The notes under the pieces were generated by a model. That model searched no databases, had not been told where the DNA came from, and saw nothing but the letters and a program-made list of their open reading frames with translations. The translations under genes were made by a program, and so were the position numbers. Of a stretch of DNA of 64,000 bases, positions 20,779 to 32,582 are shown piece after piece; the stretch's first letter is position 1; each line of letters begins with the position of its first letter. The DNA lies in assembly GCF_000715075.1 (NCBI RefSeq), contig NC_134097.1:130880997-130944996 (forward strand). Reading direction: 5' to 3'. The stretch is from Nicotiana tabacum (lineage: Eukaryota > Streptophyta > Magnoliopsida > Solanales > Solanaceae).

Positions 20779-23303
20779 TGTTACAACCCATATCCACACG
20801 CGTTAGTTCATGCCATATATTAGTTAACATAAATCCAAGAAGGAATTACCTTTGAGATGATAATAATTTAATCCTATTGGTCTTAAGTGATACAAGGGTG
20901 TATAAGGGTTATTAACAAGTATTGGAAGTTAAACGAATCAAGGATGTTGTAACTCGTATTTTCAGGTAAACCTAGAGTTTCTTAATACACTCAAGAGGTC
21001 ATGTATTAAGGTATTTGAATCATATAATATCTGTATCATAAGTCTAGAAGTCAACGAGTTATGAAACAAAAGTCGACAAACGTTGTCGCAACGTAGGTTC
21101 ATAATTTTACTTAAACATTTGGTCAAATGTTTCTAAGATTTTATCCTAATTTACAAGGAATTATAGGGTGATTTACCCACCAAATTAAAGATCTATGATT
21201 CTAGTTTCCAACACATTAAACCATTTGTCAATAAGATCTCAGAGTATAGAGATATTCATATTTTTGCAAGCCTACGCAGATTGGTAGATGACAAGTAGGT
21301 GCATCACCTACTTGCCAAAATGATAGGACAAAATTAAAAGACCTAAGTCGACCAAGAGAGTAATTTTAAGGGGTTATGAACTTATTTATTTCATCCATAT
21401 TTCATACCCTCAAAATCAAAGTTAACCCCTGCAACTCCTCCCCAAAAATCCCACACAAACCCTAATCGATTTTCCCTCTCTTTCAAGTTCTATTTGAAGG
21501 TAAAACCTAGAGTTTGAAGAACCAAGGGAAAGGCTGAGTTATCCAACAAGTAAGTTAAGTTACTGCCATCTTTCATACATTTTTCTCTACTGTGAATTCA
21601 TGGTAATTCGTTCTATACATGTAAGAACTCACGGGACGGTGATCGGAAGCCGTGAGTTCGAGTTATTCACTTGTAGCGGACTGTTTTGTGGACTGTTTTG
21701 TGTTGTTGTTGGGCTGCGTGTTTTACTACTATTTTGTGGAGTTTTGGAGGTGTAAGGGTGTGGAGAAACACCAAATATATGTAGGATTGTGGGCTGATAG
21801 TTATTCGTAACATTTTTGGGTCATTTGACACGACTACGGTGGTCGTCGTATGTATGATATAATTAGGTTGTGCGTGGATTGTTTTGGGAGGATCAATATG
21901 TTTATTATTGATGTTGTTTGGGTTTTTTGGTGATTGTTTTGAATGGTGTGAAGTCATATATATAGGGGAGGTGTTGTCTGTTTCAGCGTAAAATAGGTTG
22001 TGGTCGATACATAATAGTTATGACGCTTAAATGATAAGGATAGTATCATTTCTCTTATTGTAGACTAAGGAGTTGTGACAATTGCATAGCTTGAGATTGG
22101 GGCAGTATATACAAGGTATGTAAGGCTATCCTTTTCCTTCTTTTGCACGACTCCGATTGTACATAATGTAATGAACGAGCTTCCAAAGATACTCTACTCT
22201 TAGAAGCTAGCAATACTTACATTGCTTTCCCTCTTATGGAACGATTGATGTTAATGTTGCTTCTCTTATTCTTATGATATCAATGTTGTTGGTACTTCCT
22301 GATTATTATAAGGTTCATAGTGAAGAGTTAGTCCTAATAACGTATATAGAGGATATCGACCTTACGTCACTCCGAAAGGTTTAGAATGTGATACCATGAG
22401 TCGAGCATGCATTATATATATGTATCCATTTTACTCTACCGAGCCGTGCTATAGTCGGTTGGGTATGGCACCTATTGTGCAACCACGGATTAGTTGGATT
22501 TTACCAAGCTCCACGTGGACGGGTACGATTCTACCGAGCCTTATAATGGCCGGGTACGTTTTTTACCGAGCCTATTACAGCTGGGTACGATATGATGAAT
22601 ATGATGCCCATAGAGGTGTATGTTTTAAAAGTTTATGTATACATACATATGTATCATGCATTGCATGTCAGTAGCCCTCAGAGGTACTCAGATGTTCCAG
22701 GTTGTATATTCTCTATCCCTGCTTACATTACTGTTCGTATTTATGGTTCCCTGCCTTACATACTCAGTACTTTATTCGTACTGACGTCCTTTTGTTTGTG
22801 GACGCTGCATGTCGTGCTGTAGGCCCTGATAGACAGGCAGGTGCAGCTCCCCCACCACAGTAGGTTGTCCAGTTCAGCAGTGATTGGCGAGATCCCTTCT
22901 TCGGACTTGTCGTGGTCTTAGTATTCATTTTGTTATAGATATTATGGGTATGTCAGGGCCCTGTTCCGGCTATGTTGCAGCACTTATGTTCATTTAGAGG
23001 CTCATAGACAGGTGTCGACTCATGTATAGTTTGGTATGCCTTGTTGGCTGGTTTTTGTTGTATAGTCTTTCATGGTAGCGTGGTAGCTCGTACCTTATAT
23101 ATAGTTATTGATTGTCTGGTCATCACATTTTATGTATGTTCATGCCATCATATTTTATTATTGGTTGTCCATGATCCATGTCTACCATTTATATTGATCT
23201 CGTCAACCCTAAAAGATAATAAAAAAGGTTAGATAAAATGTATGTTGGTGCTCGGCAAGTATGGTCGGGTGCTAGTCATGGCCCTCCAGTTTGGGTCGTG
23301 ACA
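20779..23303 (+). repeat. E3 5' LTR
   Basis: TGTTACAACCC at 20,779 to GGGTCGTGACA at 23,303, about 2.53 kb. It aligns end to end with 28,544-31,073. Repeats of the type TACCGAGCC…GGCCGGGTACG occur at 22,435-22,590. Similar blocks occur in the XA LTR (31,790-31,930), which points to common ancestry of parts of the two LTRs. No genes are supported. Confidence 0.93.
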
Positions 23304-23307
23304 AACT

Positions 23308-23319
23308 TGGTATCGGAGC
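23308..23319 (+). other. E3 primer-binding site (tRNA-iMet type)
   Basis: TGGTATCGGAGC matches 11 of 12 bases of the initiator-tRNA complement. It starts four bases after the LTR end. Confidence 0.88.
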
Positions 23320-23508
23320 AAATCTATCCTAGGGATTGTCTATGAGCCGTGTCTAGTAGAGTCTTGATTATGGATGTGTAGCGCGCCACATTTATAATCA
23401 GGAGGCTACATGACATCTAGGGTTGTTACCTTCTTCCTAAATCTAGATCGTGCGTAGAGTTGAGTCGTAAGTGTTCGTCTCTAATATTCACCTTGGTTTC
23501 TTTCAGCG

Positions 23509-24850
23509 ATGCCTTCGACTAGGAAGCAAACAATTAGTAGACTACTTGATACAGTTGCGGGATAGGGTACCAGTCAAGTGCCCCAAGCCAGAGTAGGCCA
23601 AAGTGAGGCTCAGAGTGAGATGTCGTCTCATACGTCATCTACTCCGTCTCCTCCAGAGGATATTAGGAGGCACCCAACACCTCCAGTTCCTCCGTCTGGC
23701 ACTACAGACCAGGATATGCGGAGTGCTTTGTAGTTATTAACTAACTTGGTAGCTGCTCAGGCTTAGAGGCAGAATACAGGTGCTGCTGATAAACCAGTTA
23801 GTACGAGAGTTCGTGATTTTATTAATTTAGACCCTCCAGTGTCTACCGGATCATACCCCAAGGAGGACACGCAGACTTTTATTGACCAGGTTCATCGTAC
23901 ACTACGGGTTATGCATGTTAGTGATACAGAGGCAGTAGAGTTGGCTTCTTATCAGCTATAGGATTTAGCGGTTCTCTGGTATGAGAGCTGGGAGAGATCC
24001 AGGGGTCCGAACACTCCTCCAGCTGTGTGGAAGGAATTTTCTGAGGCCTTTCTTCGTCACTACTTGCCAGTTGAGATACGACGAGCTAGAGCTGATAAGT
24101 TCTTGAATCATAGACAAGGTAATATGAGTGTGCGAGAGTACAGTATGCAGTTTGATGCTTTAGCAAGGTATGCTCCCCATATGGTGGCCGAGATGAGTGA
24201 TAGGGTGCATTTGTTCGTGAACGGATTGGGACCACATCTGATAAATGAGTGCACGACAGCCTCCTTGGTGGAGGGCATGGATATTTCCCGTATTCAGGCT
24301 TATGCCCAGACCCTAGAGGATCGTAAGCGCCAGCAGAGGGCAGATAGGGAGCAGGATAGGGGCCAGCATAAGAGGGCGAGATTTGCAAGGTATTCTAATG
24401 ACTTCAGAGACAGCGTCAGGCCCCAGTCTTCGAGGAGATTTGTGCCACCTGTAACTAGTGCTCCTCCACAGTTTCAGAGGCCTCGATATGATCGATTTAC
24501 CTATTCTAGTCCATGTCAGAGTTCGCAGGCATCAGGGTCGCAACATCACAAGGATACTAGTCAGACGAGACCCACAACACCACATTGTGATCAGTGCGGC
24601 AAGGCCCACTTTGGACTGTGTCGTCGAGGTTCTGATGCATGTTATTCTTGCGGGCAGCCTGGCCATATTATGCGGGATTTTCCTAACAGGGGAGGTGATG
24701 GTATGGCTCAGCCGACTGGATCTGTGTCTGCTTCTTCCTTAATAGTTCGACCTCCAGCACGGGGTTTTCAATAGTCGACAGGTCGTGGTAGAGGTAGAGG
24801 TGCAGTGCCAAGTTCGAGTGGTGGTCAAAATTGAACCTATGCTCTAGTAG
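23509..24850 (+). pseudogene. E3 gag
   Basis: Structural protein of the element particle. The start is ATG 23,509 (MPSTRKQ…), about 200 bases after the primer site and in frame with everything to 26,922. An N-terminal P/S/T-rich part precedes the Gag core (FINLDPPVSTGSYPKEDTQT, LAVLWYESW, FSEAFLRHYLPVEIRRARAD). The R/Q-rich region ends in a CCHC knuckle at about 24,640-24,680. The last cysteine of the knuckle is phenylalanine (C-x2-C-x4-H-x4-F), so zinc binding should be impaired. Stops are TAG at 23,563, 23,731, 23,764, 23,959 and 24,772, and TGA at 24,832. Most fall on expected Q or R codons. Confidence 0.9.
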
Positions 24851-25470
24851 GTCGACAGGATCTCGAGTCATCTCCAGATGTTGTTACAGGTATATTATCT
24901 GTATTTTCTTATGATGTATATGCGCTGATTGATCCGGGATCTACATTATCATATGTTACACCCTTTGTGGCTAATAAGTTTGGCATTAAACCTGAATTGA
25001 TAAGTAAACCCCTTGTGGTATCTACTCCGATAAGAGATTCTGTGATTGCTAGAAGGGTATATAAAGGTTGCACTGTGATGATTTGTAGTCGTCAAACCTC
25101 GGCAAATTTATTTGAGTTAGAAATAGTTGATTTTGATGTGATAATGGGAATGGACTGGTTGGCCTCATGCTATGTAAATGTTGACTGTCGTACGAAGATA
25201 GTTAGGTTTCAATTTCCTGGTGAACCCATCATTGAATGGAAAGGGAACATTGGTACACCGAAAGGTAGGTTTATTTCCCATCTTAAGGCAAGGAAAATAA
25301 TCTCAAAAGGTTACATTTATCATTTCGTTCGCGTTAGGGATACGGAGGCGAAACCGCCTACTTTACAATCAATCCCCGTGGTCAACGAATTTCCAGATGT
25401 TTTCCTAGATGAACTCCCAGGCCTTCCTCCAGAAAGGGAGATTGAGTTTAGCATTGATGTGTTGCCTGAC
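24851..25470 (+). pseudogene. E3 protease
   Basis: Aspartic protease of the polyprotein. VYALIDPGSTLSYVTP carries the catalytic D (D-P-G-S-T, usually D-S/T-G), and VDFDVIMGMDWLASCYVNVD is the conserved C-terminal half. It is open from 24,967 to 25,521 in the gag frame and passes straight into the RT linker (VVNEFPDVFLDELPGLPPER). It is the best preserved segment of E3. Confidence 0.88.
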
Positions 25471-26256
25471 ACTCAACCGATCTCTATCCCTCCATACAGA
25501 ATTGCCCCGGCAGAGTTGTGAGAGTTGAAGGTGAAGTTGAAGGACTTGTTGGATAAGGGCTTCATTAGGCCTAGCACTGCACCTTGGGGTGCACCAGTCC
25601 TATTCGTGCGGAAGAAAGACGGGTCAATACAGATGTGTATCGACTATCGACAGTTGAATAAGTTTACTATAAAGAACAAGTATCCACTTCCAAGAATTGA
25701 TGACCTGTTTGACCAACTCCAAGGTGCCAAATATTTCTCCAAGATTGATTTACGTTCAGGGTATCATCAGGTGAGGGTTAAGGAGAAGGATATTCCAAAG
25801 ACGGCCTTCCGGACAAGATACGGGCACTTTGAGTTCTTGGCGATGTCGTTCGGGATAACAAATGCCCCAGCAGCTTTTATGGATCTGATGAATATTGTAT
25901 TTAGGCCCTATCTTGATGTGTTTGTGATTGTATTAATTGATGACATTCTAGTGTATTCTCGTTCGGAGGCGGAACATGCGGGCCACTTGAGGATAGTATT
26001 ACAAACGCTTCAGGATCGTAAGTTATATGCTAAGCTCTCCAAATGTGAATTTTGGCTGAACTCAGTAGCGTTCCTTGGCCATGTGATATCTGACGATGGT
26101 ATTAGTGTCGACACTCAGAAGATTGATGCAGTAAAGAATTGGCCGAGACCTACAACACCATCAGAAGTCCGCAGCTTCCTAGGGCTAGCAGGATATTATA
26201 GGCGGTTTATAGAAGGGGTTTCCTCTATATCATTACCATTGACTAAGTTAACATAG
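25471..26256 (+). pseudogene. E3 reverse transcriptase
   Basis: RT landmarks in order are: [85 protein letters not shown] and [12 protein letters not shown]. Both catalytic aspartates are kept, but the residue before I-D-D is L where F is usual. Lesions are a TGA at 25,519 just upstream (AEL-stop-ELK, probably CGA) and a TAG at 26,254 (KLT-stop-KAT, probably CAG). The latter is the same codon that is stopped in E2. Confidence 0.92.
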
Positions 26257-26930
26257 AAAGCTACCAAGTTCCAGTGGTCTAACACTTGTGAACGTAGTTT
26301 TCAGGAGCTGAAGAATCGATTGACATCCGCACCAGTGCTTACTCTCCCTGAAGGAACAGAAGGTTATGATGTATATTGTAATGCCTCAGGTATAGGTTTG
26401 GGGTGCGTATTGATGCAGCGTGGGAAGGTGATTGCTTATGAATCAAGACAATTGAAGAAGCATGAAAATAATTATCCAACCCATGATTTGGAATTAGCTG
26501 CAGTAATATATGCTTTGAAGATATGGCGGCACTACTTATACGGCGTCCATGTTGACATCTACACAGATCATAAGAGTTTACAATACATCTTCAAGCATAA
26601 AGAGTTGAATTTGAGGCAGCGTAGGTGGCTTGAATTACCGAAAGACTATGATGTGGAGATATTGTATCATCCCGGTAAAGCCAATGTTGTGGCAGACGCT
26701 CTCAACCGTAAATCAATGGGAAGCTTAGTACATATTGAGGCAGGTAGATGGGGGTTGACTAAAGAGCTTCATCAGCTAGCCAATATGAGAATCAGATTGT
26801 TAGACTCTGATGACGGAGTTGTTACTGTACAGAATACATCAGAATCATCTTTGGTAGCCGAGGTAAAAGCACGACAATATGAAGATCCTATCTTAGTACG
26901 ATTAAGAGAGAGCATTCAGTAGTGTAAAAG
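26257..26930 (+). pseudogene. E3 RNase H
   Basis: [20 protein letters not shown] (N where the first catalytic D is usual), [59 protein letters not shown] with its D kept, and [13 protein letters not shown] are all present. The following linker ends at a TAG at 26,920 (SIQ-stop). Removal of template RNA would depend on the changed first aspartate, as in E2. Confidence 0.88.
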
Positions 26931-27790
26931 TATGGCTTTTGAGATCGGAAGAGATGGGGAACTGAGATACTAGGGCCTATTATGTGTGCCTAATGTGGCA
27001 GGGTTGCGAGAGAAGATTATGAATGAGATTCATCAATCCCGGCTCGACAAAGATGTATCATGATGTCAAGGAGCAGTATTGGTAGGATAACATGAAGAAG
27101 TCTATTGCAGAATTTGTAGCCCAGTGTCTCAATTGTCAACAAGTAAAGATAGAACATCAGAAACCTGGTGGATTACTTCAGAATATAGAGATTCCGACCT
27201 GGAAATGGGAGGTGATTAATATGGACTTCATTATTGAATTACCTCGCTCTTATCATATGTTTGACTCCATCTGGGTGATAATTGATCGACTTACAAAATG
27301 TGTCCATTTGCTTCCAATTAAGACAACTTACACGGCTGAAGATTATGTGAAGTTGTATATCAAGGGGATTTTTAGGATTCATGGTGTGCCGGTATCTATT
27401 ATATCAGACCGAGGAGCTCAATTTACAACTAACTTTTGGAGGTCTTTTCAGAAGGGTTTAGGCACACAAGTGAATCTCAGCACTGCATTTCATCCGCAGA
27501 CTGGCGGACAGGATGAACATACCATTCAGACACTGGAAGATATGCTACGAGCATGTGTTCTAGATTTTAAGGGAAATTGGAATGACCATCTTCCACTCAT
27601 AGAATTCGCCTACAATAATAGCTACCATTCTAGTATTATAATGGCCCCATACGAGGCACTATACGGGAGGAGATGTAGATCACCAGTTGGATGGTTCGAA
27701 GTCGGTGAAGCAAAATTATATGGGCCATATTTGATTCACCAAGCTATTGAGATGGTGAAAGTGATACAGGAGCGATTGAGGATGGCACAA
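26931..27790 (+). pseudogene. E3 integrase
   Basis: The N-terminal zinc-binding part is damaged: a TAG at 26,971, a frameshift near 27,050 around the histidine segment and a TAG at 27,083 (tryptophan codon TGG to TAG). The core is open: CLNCQQVKIEHQKP, WEVINMDFIIELPRS with the first D, IISDRGAQFT with the second D, and FHPQTGGQDEHTIQTLEDML with E. The position S-E-R in most relatives reads D-E-H, and the catalytic E is kept. The target-binding end (YEALYGRRCRSPVGWFEVGE) is intact. Confidence 0.9.
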
Positions 27791-28320
27791 AGCAGGCAAA
27801 AATCTTATTCTGATGTCCGACGTCGTGATCTGGAGTTTGAGGTTGGTGATTAGGTTTTCCTGAGGATCTCACTAATGAAGGGTATTATGTGTTTTGGGAA
27901 GAAAGGTAAGATGAGTTCAAGGTATATCGGTCCGTATAAAAATTTTCGAAGGATTGGACAGGTTGCTTATGAGTTAGAATTGCCATCCGAATTGGAATTT
28001 TTCCACCCGGTATTCCATGTATCTATGTTGAGGAAATGTATTGGAGACCCTTCTCGAGTTGTCCCTATCAAAGATGTACAAGTTACAAATGACCTATCAT
28101 ATGAAGAAGTGCCAATGGATATATTAGATCAAAAGTCCGCAAGCTGAGAACAAAAGATGTAGCTTCCGTTAAAGTATTGTGGAGGAACAAGAATTTGGAA
28201 GAAATGACATGGGAAGCAGAAGAGGATATGAAGTCTAAATACCCGTACCTATTCCAGAATGAAGATAACAAGGATGCTGGTGGAACACATGATACATTGG
28301 AAGGTGAAATGGCTCTATGA
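27791..28320 (+). pseudogene. E3 integrase C-terminus with chromodomain-like tail
   Basis: The GPY/F-like module (KGKMSSRYIGPYKNFRRIGQ) and FHPVFHVSMLRKCIGDPSRV are followed by a frameshift near 28,130. The chromodomain-type end is then read in another frame (MTWEAEEDMKSKYPYLFQ) up to TGA at 28,318. A TAG at 27,851 probably comes from TGG in the usual GDWVFL. In chromoviruses this tail binds histone marks and guides insertion (family knowledge). Confidence 0.85.
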
Positions 28321-28528
28321 GGTAAGCAATAACTTGAGAATACTCTTCCTTAATACAAAATAGCGATAGGCAGATAATGTACATGTCCATAATGCTTTGT
28401 ATACTCTTGTGAGGCCATACGTTGAGTTACCTGCTTGTAAGTTTGTCCTCTATTTATGGGAGAAACTTGGCCGGAATCCACGATGATTTAAACTCCCCAT
28501 GAACCCTTACATTCTAGGACGAATGTTC

Positions 28529-28543
28529 CTAAGGGGGGAAGGG
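28529..28543 (+). other. E3 polypurine tract
   Basis: CTAAGGGGGGAAGGG lies immediately before LTR start TGTTACAACCC at 28,544. It is preceded by CTAGGACGAATGTTC, the shared Del-like 3' block. Confidence 0.88.
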
Positions 28544-31073
28544 TGTTACAACCCTATCACTCGCGTTAGTTCATGCCATATATTAGTTAACATAAATCCA
28601 AGAATGAATTACCTTTGAGATGATAAGAAGTTAATCATATTGGTCTTAAGTGATACAAGGGTGTATAAGAGTGATTAACAAGTATTAGAAGTTAAACGAA
28701 TCAAGGATGTTGTAACTCATATTTTCAGGTAAACCTAGAGGTTCTTAATACACGCAAGAGGTCATGTATTAAGGTATTTGAATTATATAATATCTGTATC
28801 ATAAGTCTTGAAGTTAACGAGTTATGAAACAAAAGTCGACAAACGTTGTCGCAACTTAGGTTAATAATTTTACTTAAACATTAGGTCAAATGTTTCTAAG
28901 CATTTATCCTAATTTACAAGGAATTACGGGGTGATCTACCCACCAAATTAAAGATCTATGAGTGTAGTTTCCAATGCATTAAACCATTTGTCAATACAAT
29001 CTCAGAGTATAGAGATATTCATATTTTTGCAAGCCTACACAGATTGGTAGATGACAAGTAGGTGCATCACCTACTTGCCAAAATGATAGGACAAAATTAA
29101 AACACCTAAGTCGGCCAAGAGAGGACTTTTAAGGGGTTATGAACTCAGTTATTTCATCCATATTTCAGACCGTCAAAACCAAAGTTAACCCCTGCAACTC
29201 CTCCCTAAAAATCCCACACAAACCCTAATCAATTTTCCCTCTCTTTCGAGTTCTATTTGAAGGTAAAACCTAGAGTTTGAAGAACCAAGGGAAGGGCTGA
29301 GTTATCCAAAAAGTAAGGTAAGTTACTGCCATCTTCCATAAATTTGTCTCTGCTGTGAATTCATGGTAATTCGTTCTATACATGTAAGAACTCACGGGAC
29401 GGTGATCGGAAGCCGTGAGTTCGAGTTATTCACTTGTAGCGGACTGTTATGTGGATTATTTTGTGTTGCTGTTGGGCTGCATGTTTTACTACTATTTTGT
29501 GGAGTTTTGGAGGTGGAAGAGTGTGTAGAAACACCATATATATGTAGGGTTGTGGGCTGATAGTTATTCGTAACATTTCTGGGTCATTTGACACGACTAC
29601 AGTGGCCGTCGTTTGTATGAAGTAATTAGGTTGTACGTGAATTGTTTTGGGAGGCTCAATATGTTTATTATTGATGTTGTTTGGGCTGTTTGGTGATTGT
29701 TTTGAATGGTGTGAAGTAATATATATAGGGGAGGTGTTGTCCGTTTCAGCGTAAAATAGGTTGTGGTCGATACATAATAGTCATGACGCTTAAATGATAA
29801 CGATAGTATCGTTTCTCTTATTGTAGACTAAGGAGTTGTGACAATTGAATACCTTGCGATTGGGGCAGTATATACAAGGTATGTGAGGCTATCCCTTTCT
29901 TTCTTTTGCACGACTCCGATTGTACATAATGTAATGAACGAGCTTCCAAAGATACTCTACTCTTAGAAGCTAGCAGTACTTACATTGCTTTCCCTCTTAT
30001 GGAACGATTGATGTTAATGTTGCTTCTCTTATTCTTATGATATCAATGTTGTTGGTACTTCCTGATTCTTATAATGTTCATTGTGAAGAGTTAGTCCTAA
30101 TAACGTGTACAGAGGATACCGACCTTACATCACTCCAAAAGGTTTAGAATGTGATTCCATGAGTCGAGCATGAATTATATATATGTATCTATATCTATTT
30201 TACTCTACCGAGTTGCACTATAGTCGGCCAGGTACGGCACCTATTGTACAACCACTAATCAGTTGGATTTTACCGAGCTCCACATGGCCGGGTATGATTC
30301 TACCGATCCTTATGATGGCCGGGTACGTTTTTTACCGAGCCTATTACGTCCGGGTACGATATGATTATGATGATTCCCACAGAGGCATATGTTTTAAAGG
30401 TTTATGTATACATACATATGTATCATGCATTGCATGTCAGTAGCCCTCAGAGGTACTCAGATGTTCCAGGTTCTATATTCTTTATCCCTGCTTTTATTAC
30501 TGTTCGTATTTATGGTTCCCTACCTTACATAATCAGTACTTTATTCATACTGACATCATTTTGTTTGTGGATGTTGTATGGTGTGCTGCAGGCCCTGACA
30601 GACAGGCAGGTGCAGCTCCCCCACCACAGTAGGTTGTCCTGTTCAGCAGTGATTGGCGAGATCCCTTCTCCGGACTTGTCGTGGTCTTGGTATGCATTTT
30701 GTTATAGACATTATGGGTATGTTGGGCCCCTGTTCCGGCTATGTTGCAGCACTTATGTTCATTTAGAGGCTCATAGACAGGTGTCGACTCATGTAAAGTT
30801 TGGTATGCCTTGTCGGCTGGTTTTTGTTGTATAGTCTTTCATGGTAGCGTGGTAGCTCGTACCTTATATATAGTTATTGATTGTCTGGTCATCCCATGTT
30901 ATGTATGTTCATGCCATCATATTTTATTATTGGTTGTCCATGATCCATGTCTACCATTTATATTGATCTCGTCAACCCTAAAAGATAATAAAAAAAGGTT
31001 AGATAAAATGTACGTTGGTGCTCGGCAAGTATGGTCGGGTGCTAGTCATGGCCCTCCAGTTTGGGTCATGACA
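28544..31073 (+). repeat. E3 3' LTR
   Basis: TGTTACAACCC to GGGTCATGACA, about 2.53 kb, colinear with the 5' LTR. Differences are mostly single-base, plus a short gap in the first 20 bases. No gene is supported. The open stretches at 29,363-29,560 and 30,183-31,094 recur in the 5' LTR as untranslated sequence. Confidence 0.93.
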
Positions 31074-32582
31074 AAATATTACCTAATTAATTAATTTGTT
31101 ATGGGATAAGATTAAAACCCCTCCCTACCCCCACGTGTCAGCAAGACATTAAACAACCAAATGACTCTTGATCAAGTTTGATTAGGTGGCAACCTAGTAT
31201 ATTAATCACAAGACACTTCATTTCTAGGATTTGGACTACAAACAATACTTCATTCTAAAACACTACAAATTAGATTCCTATAATTTTTTACAAAATACTG
31301 CAATCAGATTCTAATCCATTCCTAATATTTCCAATACCAAGACATTACAATCAGAGTGAGAACGTTAGCATATTATTCTTGCAACCAATTCCTAGAAAAT
31401 AAAATCTAACGAGAATTTTTAGAGTCTTAGCAACGGAGAAATTTTGCGGTTCTAAAGAAGTACGGTGCAACCCTTTCCAAGAATATCATACGGATTTTTC
31501 CTACTCCAGGTATATTAAGTCTAAGCTTTTCCTTCATTTTGGCATGATCTCGTAATTACACGAGTTTGATAAAGAGGCATAAAGAAAAATTCATATCCCA
31601 AAAATTACGTATATTTTTCTAGTTTTGTAAGTTACAATATTCTCCTTATCGGGACTTCATATTCAATTGAGTATTTTCTTTTTCCAGTCAAGAGAGAAGA
31701 GAGTCTATATGTACAGTATTACTGTATTTTCAATACCATCGAGCTATAATCGATGGGCAGGCCCATATTGAGCAATCTCTTATCAGATGGTAAATTATAT
31801 ACTGAGCCTACCATGGCCGAGCGCCTATGAGTGAGCCTAGTTGGCTGAGATACAGAACCTAGTATGACCGAGCAGCTATGAGCGAGCCTACTATGGCAGC
31901 ACAGTTATATATGTTTACCGAGCCTTATAGGGTTGGACAGCTATTTTACTTACTATATTGAGAGAGTTGAGTCAGTATCAGCAGATAAGCATATCTTCAG
32001 ATTATCTTTGACTTCCAGTTACTTTTAGTCATTATATTATTAATTTAGTTTTAGCTTTCAGTATATTGCCTTACATACTTGGTACATTATTTCGTATTGA
32101 TGCCATTTTTCTAGGGGTGTTGTATTTCATGTATGCAGGTTCATACAGATAGGCGGGTAGACCTCTTCATTAAGTGTTGTCCGAGTTTACCTTGATCGGT
32201 AAGCTTCATGCCTTTCGGAGTTGCCAGGTCTAGAGTTTTATGTATATATATATATGGATATATGTTACGAGTAGGTCGGGGAGTTGTTCCTATCACAATA
32301 TATCCATCAGCAGAGGCTTGTAACATTTCCTGTCAATTAGTGCAATATGTTGGGCTTGTAGGACTTGTATGTATATTTGATTGATTTGCCAGCTGCAATA
32401 ATTATGATGGCCTTGTTGGCCAGCTTTATATTGATATTTAGTCAGCATTCGCAGTTGTCTTGCAATGTGGCCCATGGCCAAAGTATGACATCACATGTTC
32501 AGAGTTTCTTAGTCGCAAGTTGGTACGCAAAGATAGGTGAGGCACCGGGTGCCGGTCTCGCCCCCAGGTTCGGGGCGTTACA
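31074..32582 (+). repeat. XA 3' LTR, second part
   Basis: This begins with the E3 target duplication (AAATA) and continues TTACCTAATTAATTAATTTG, as in the uninterrupted paralogues in X''. It contains GAGCCTA(C/G)…TGGC(C/A)GAG-type repeats at 31,800-31,930 and ends GGGGCGTTACA at 32,582. Positions from 32,068 pair with the 5' LTR remnant. The short open frames here are chance. Confidence 0.82.

Larger units (their letters stand above)
20779..31073 (+). mobile_element. Complete Del/Tekay-type chromovirus (element E3)
   Basis: A full-length gypsy element: 5' LTR, iMet primer site, gag, protease, RT, RNase H, integrase, chromodomain-like tail, polypurine tract and 3' LTR. It lies in the XA 3' LTR with a 5-bp target duplication, GAATA (20,774-20,778) and AAATA (31,074-31,078), differing by one transition. 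Total length is about 10.3 kb. Twelve in-frame stops (ten TAG, two TGA) and two frameshifts (near 27,050 and 28,130) make it inactive. The LTRs differ by scattered substitutions and small gaps, so it is not a very recent insertion. Confidence 0.93.
15588..32582 (+). mobile_element. X-type LTR element XA (interrupted by chromovirus E3)
   Basis: Plus-strand element with truncated 5' LTR (15,588-16,110), iMet-type primer site (16,115), an internal region of about 4.2 kb, a polypurine tract (20,288) and a 3' LTR (20,302-20,778 plus 31,074-32,582). The 3' LTR is split by E3. The LTR ends TGTTACGCCCC…GGGGCGTTACA form an imperfect inverted repeat. The internal region aligns with those of X' and X'' over long stretches. 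The second half of the XA LTR differs from theirs, so XA is a related subfamily. It is followed at once by Athila integrase sequence (32,583), its probable target. Confidence 0.75.

Noticed and set aside
22396..23232. Frames with hydrophobic peptides (for example LPYILSTLFVLTSFCLW), repeated at 30,183-31,094, suggesting a membrane protein
   Set aside because: They are the two LTR copies of E3. The frames differ between copies and have no known counterpart.
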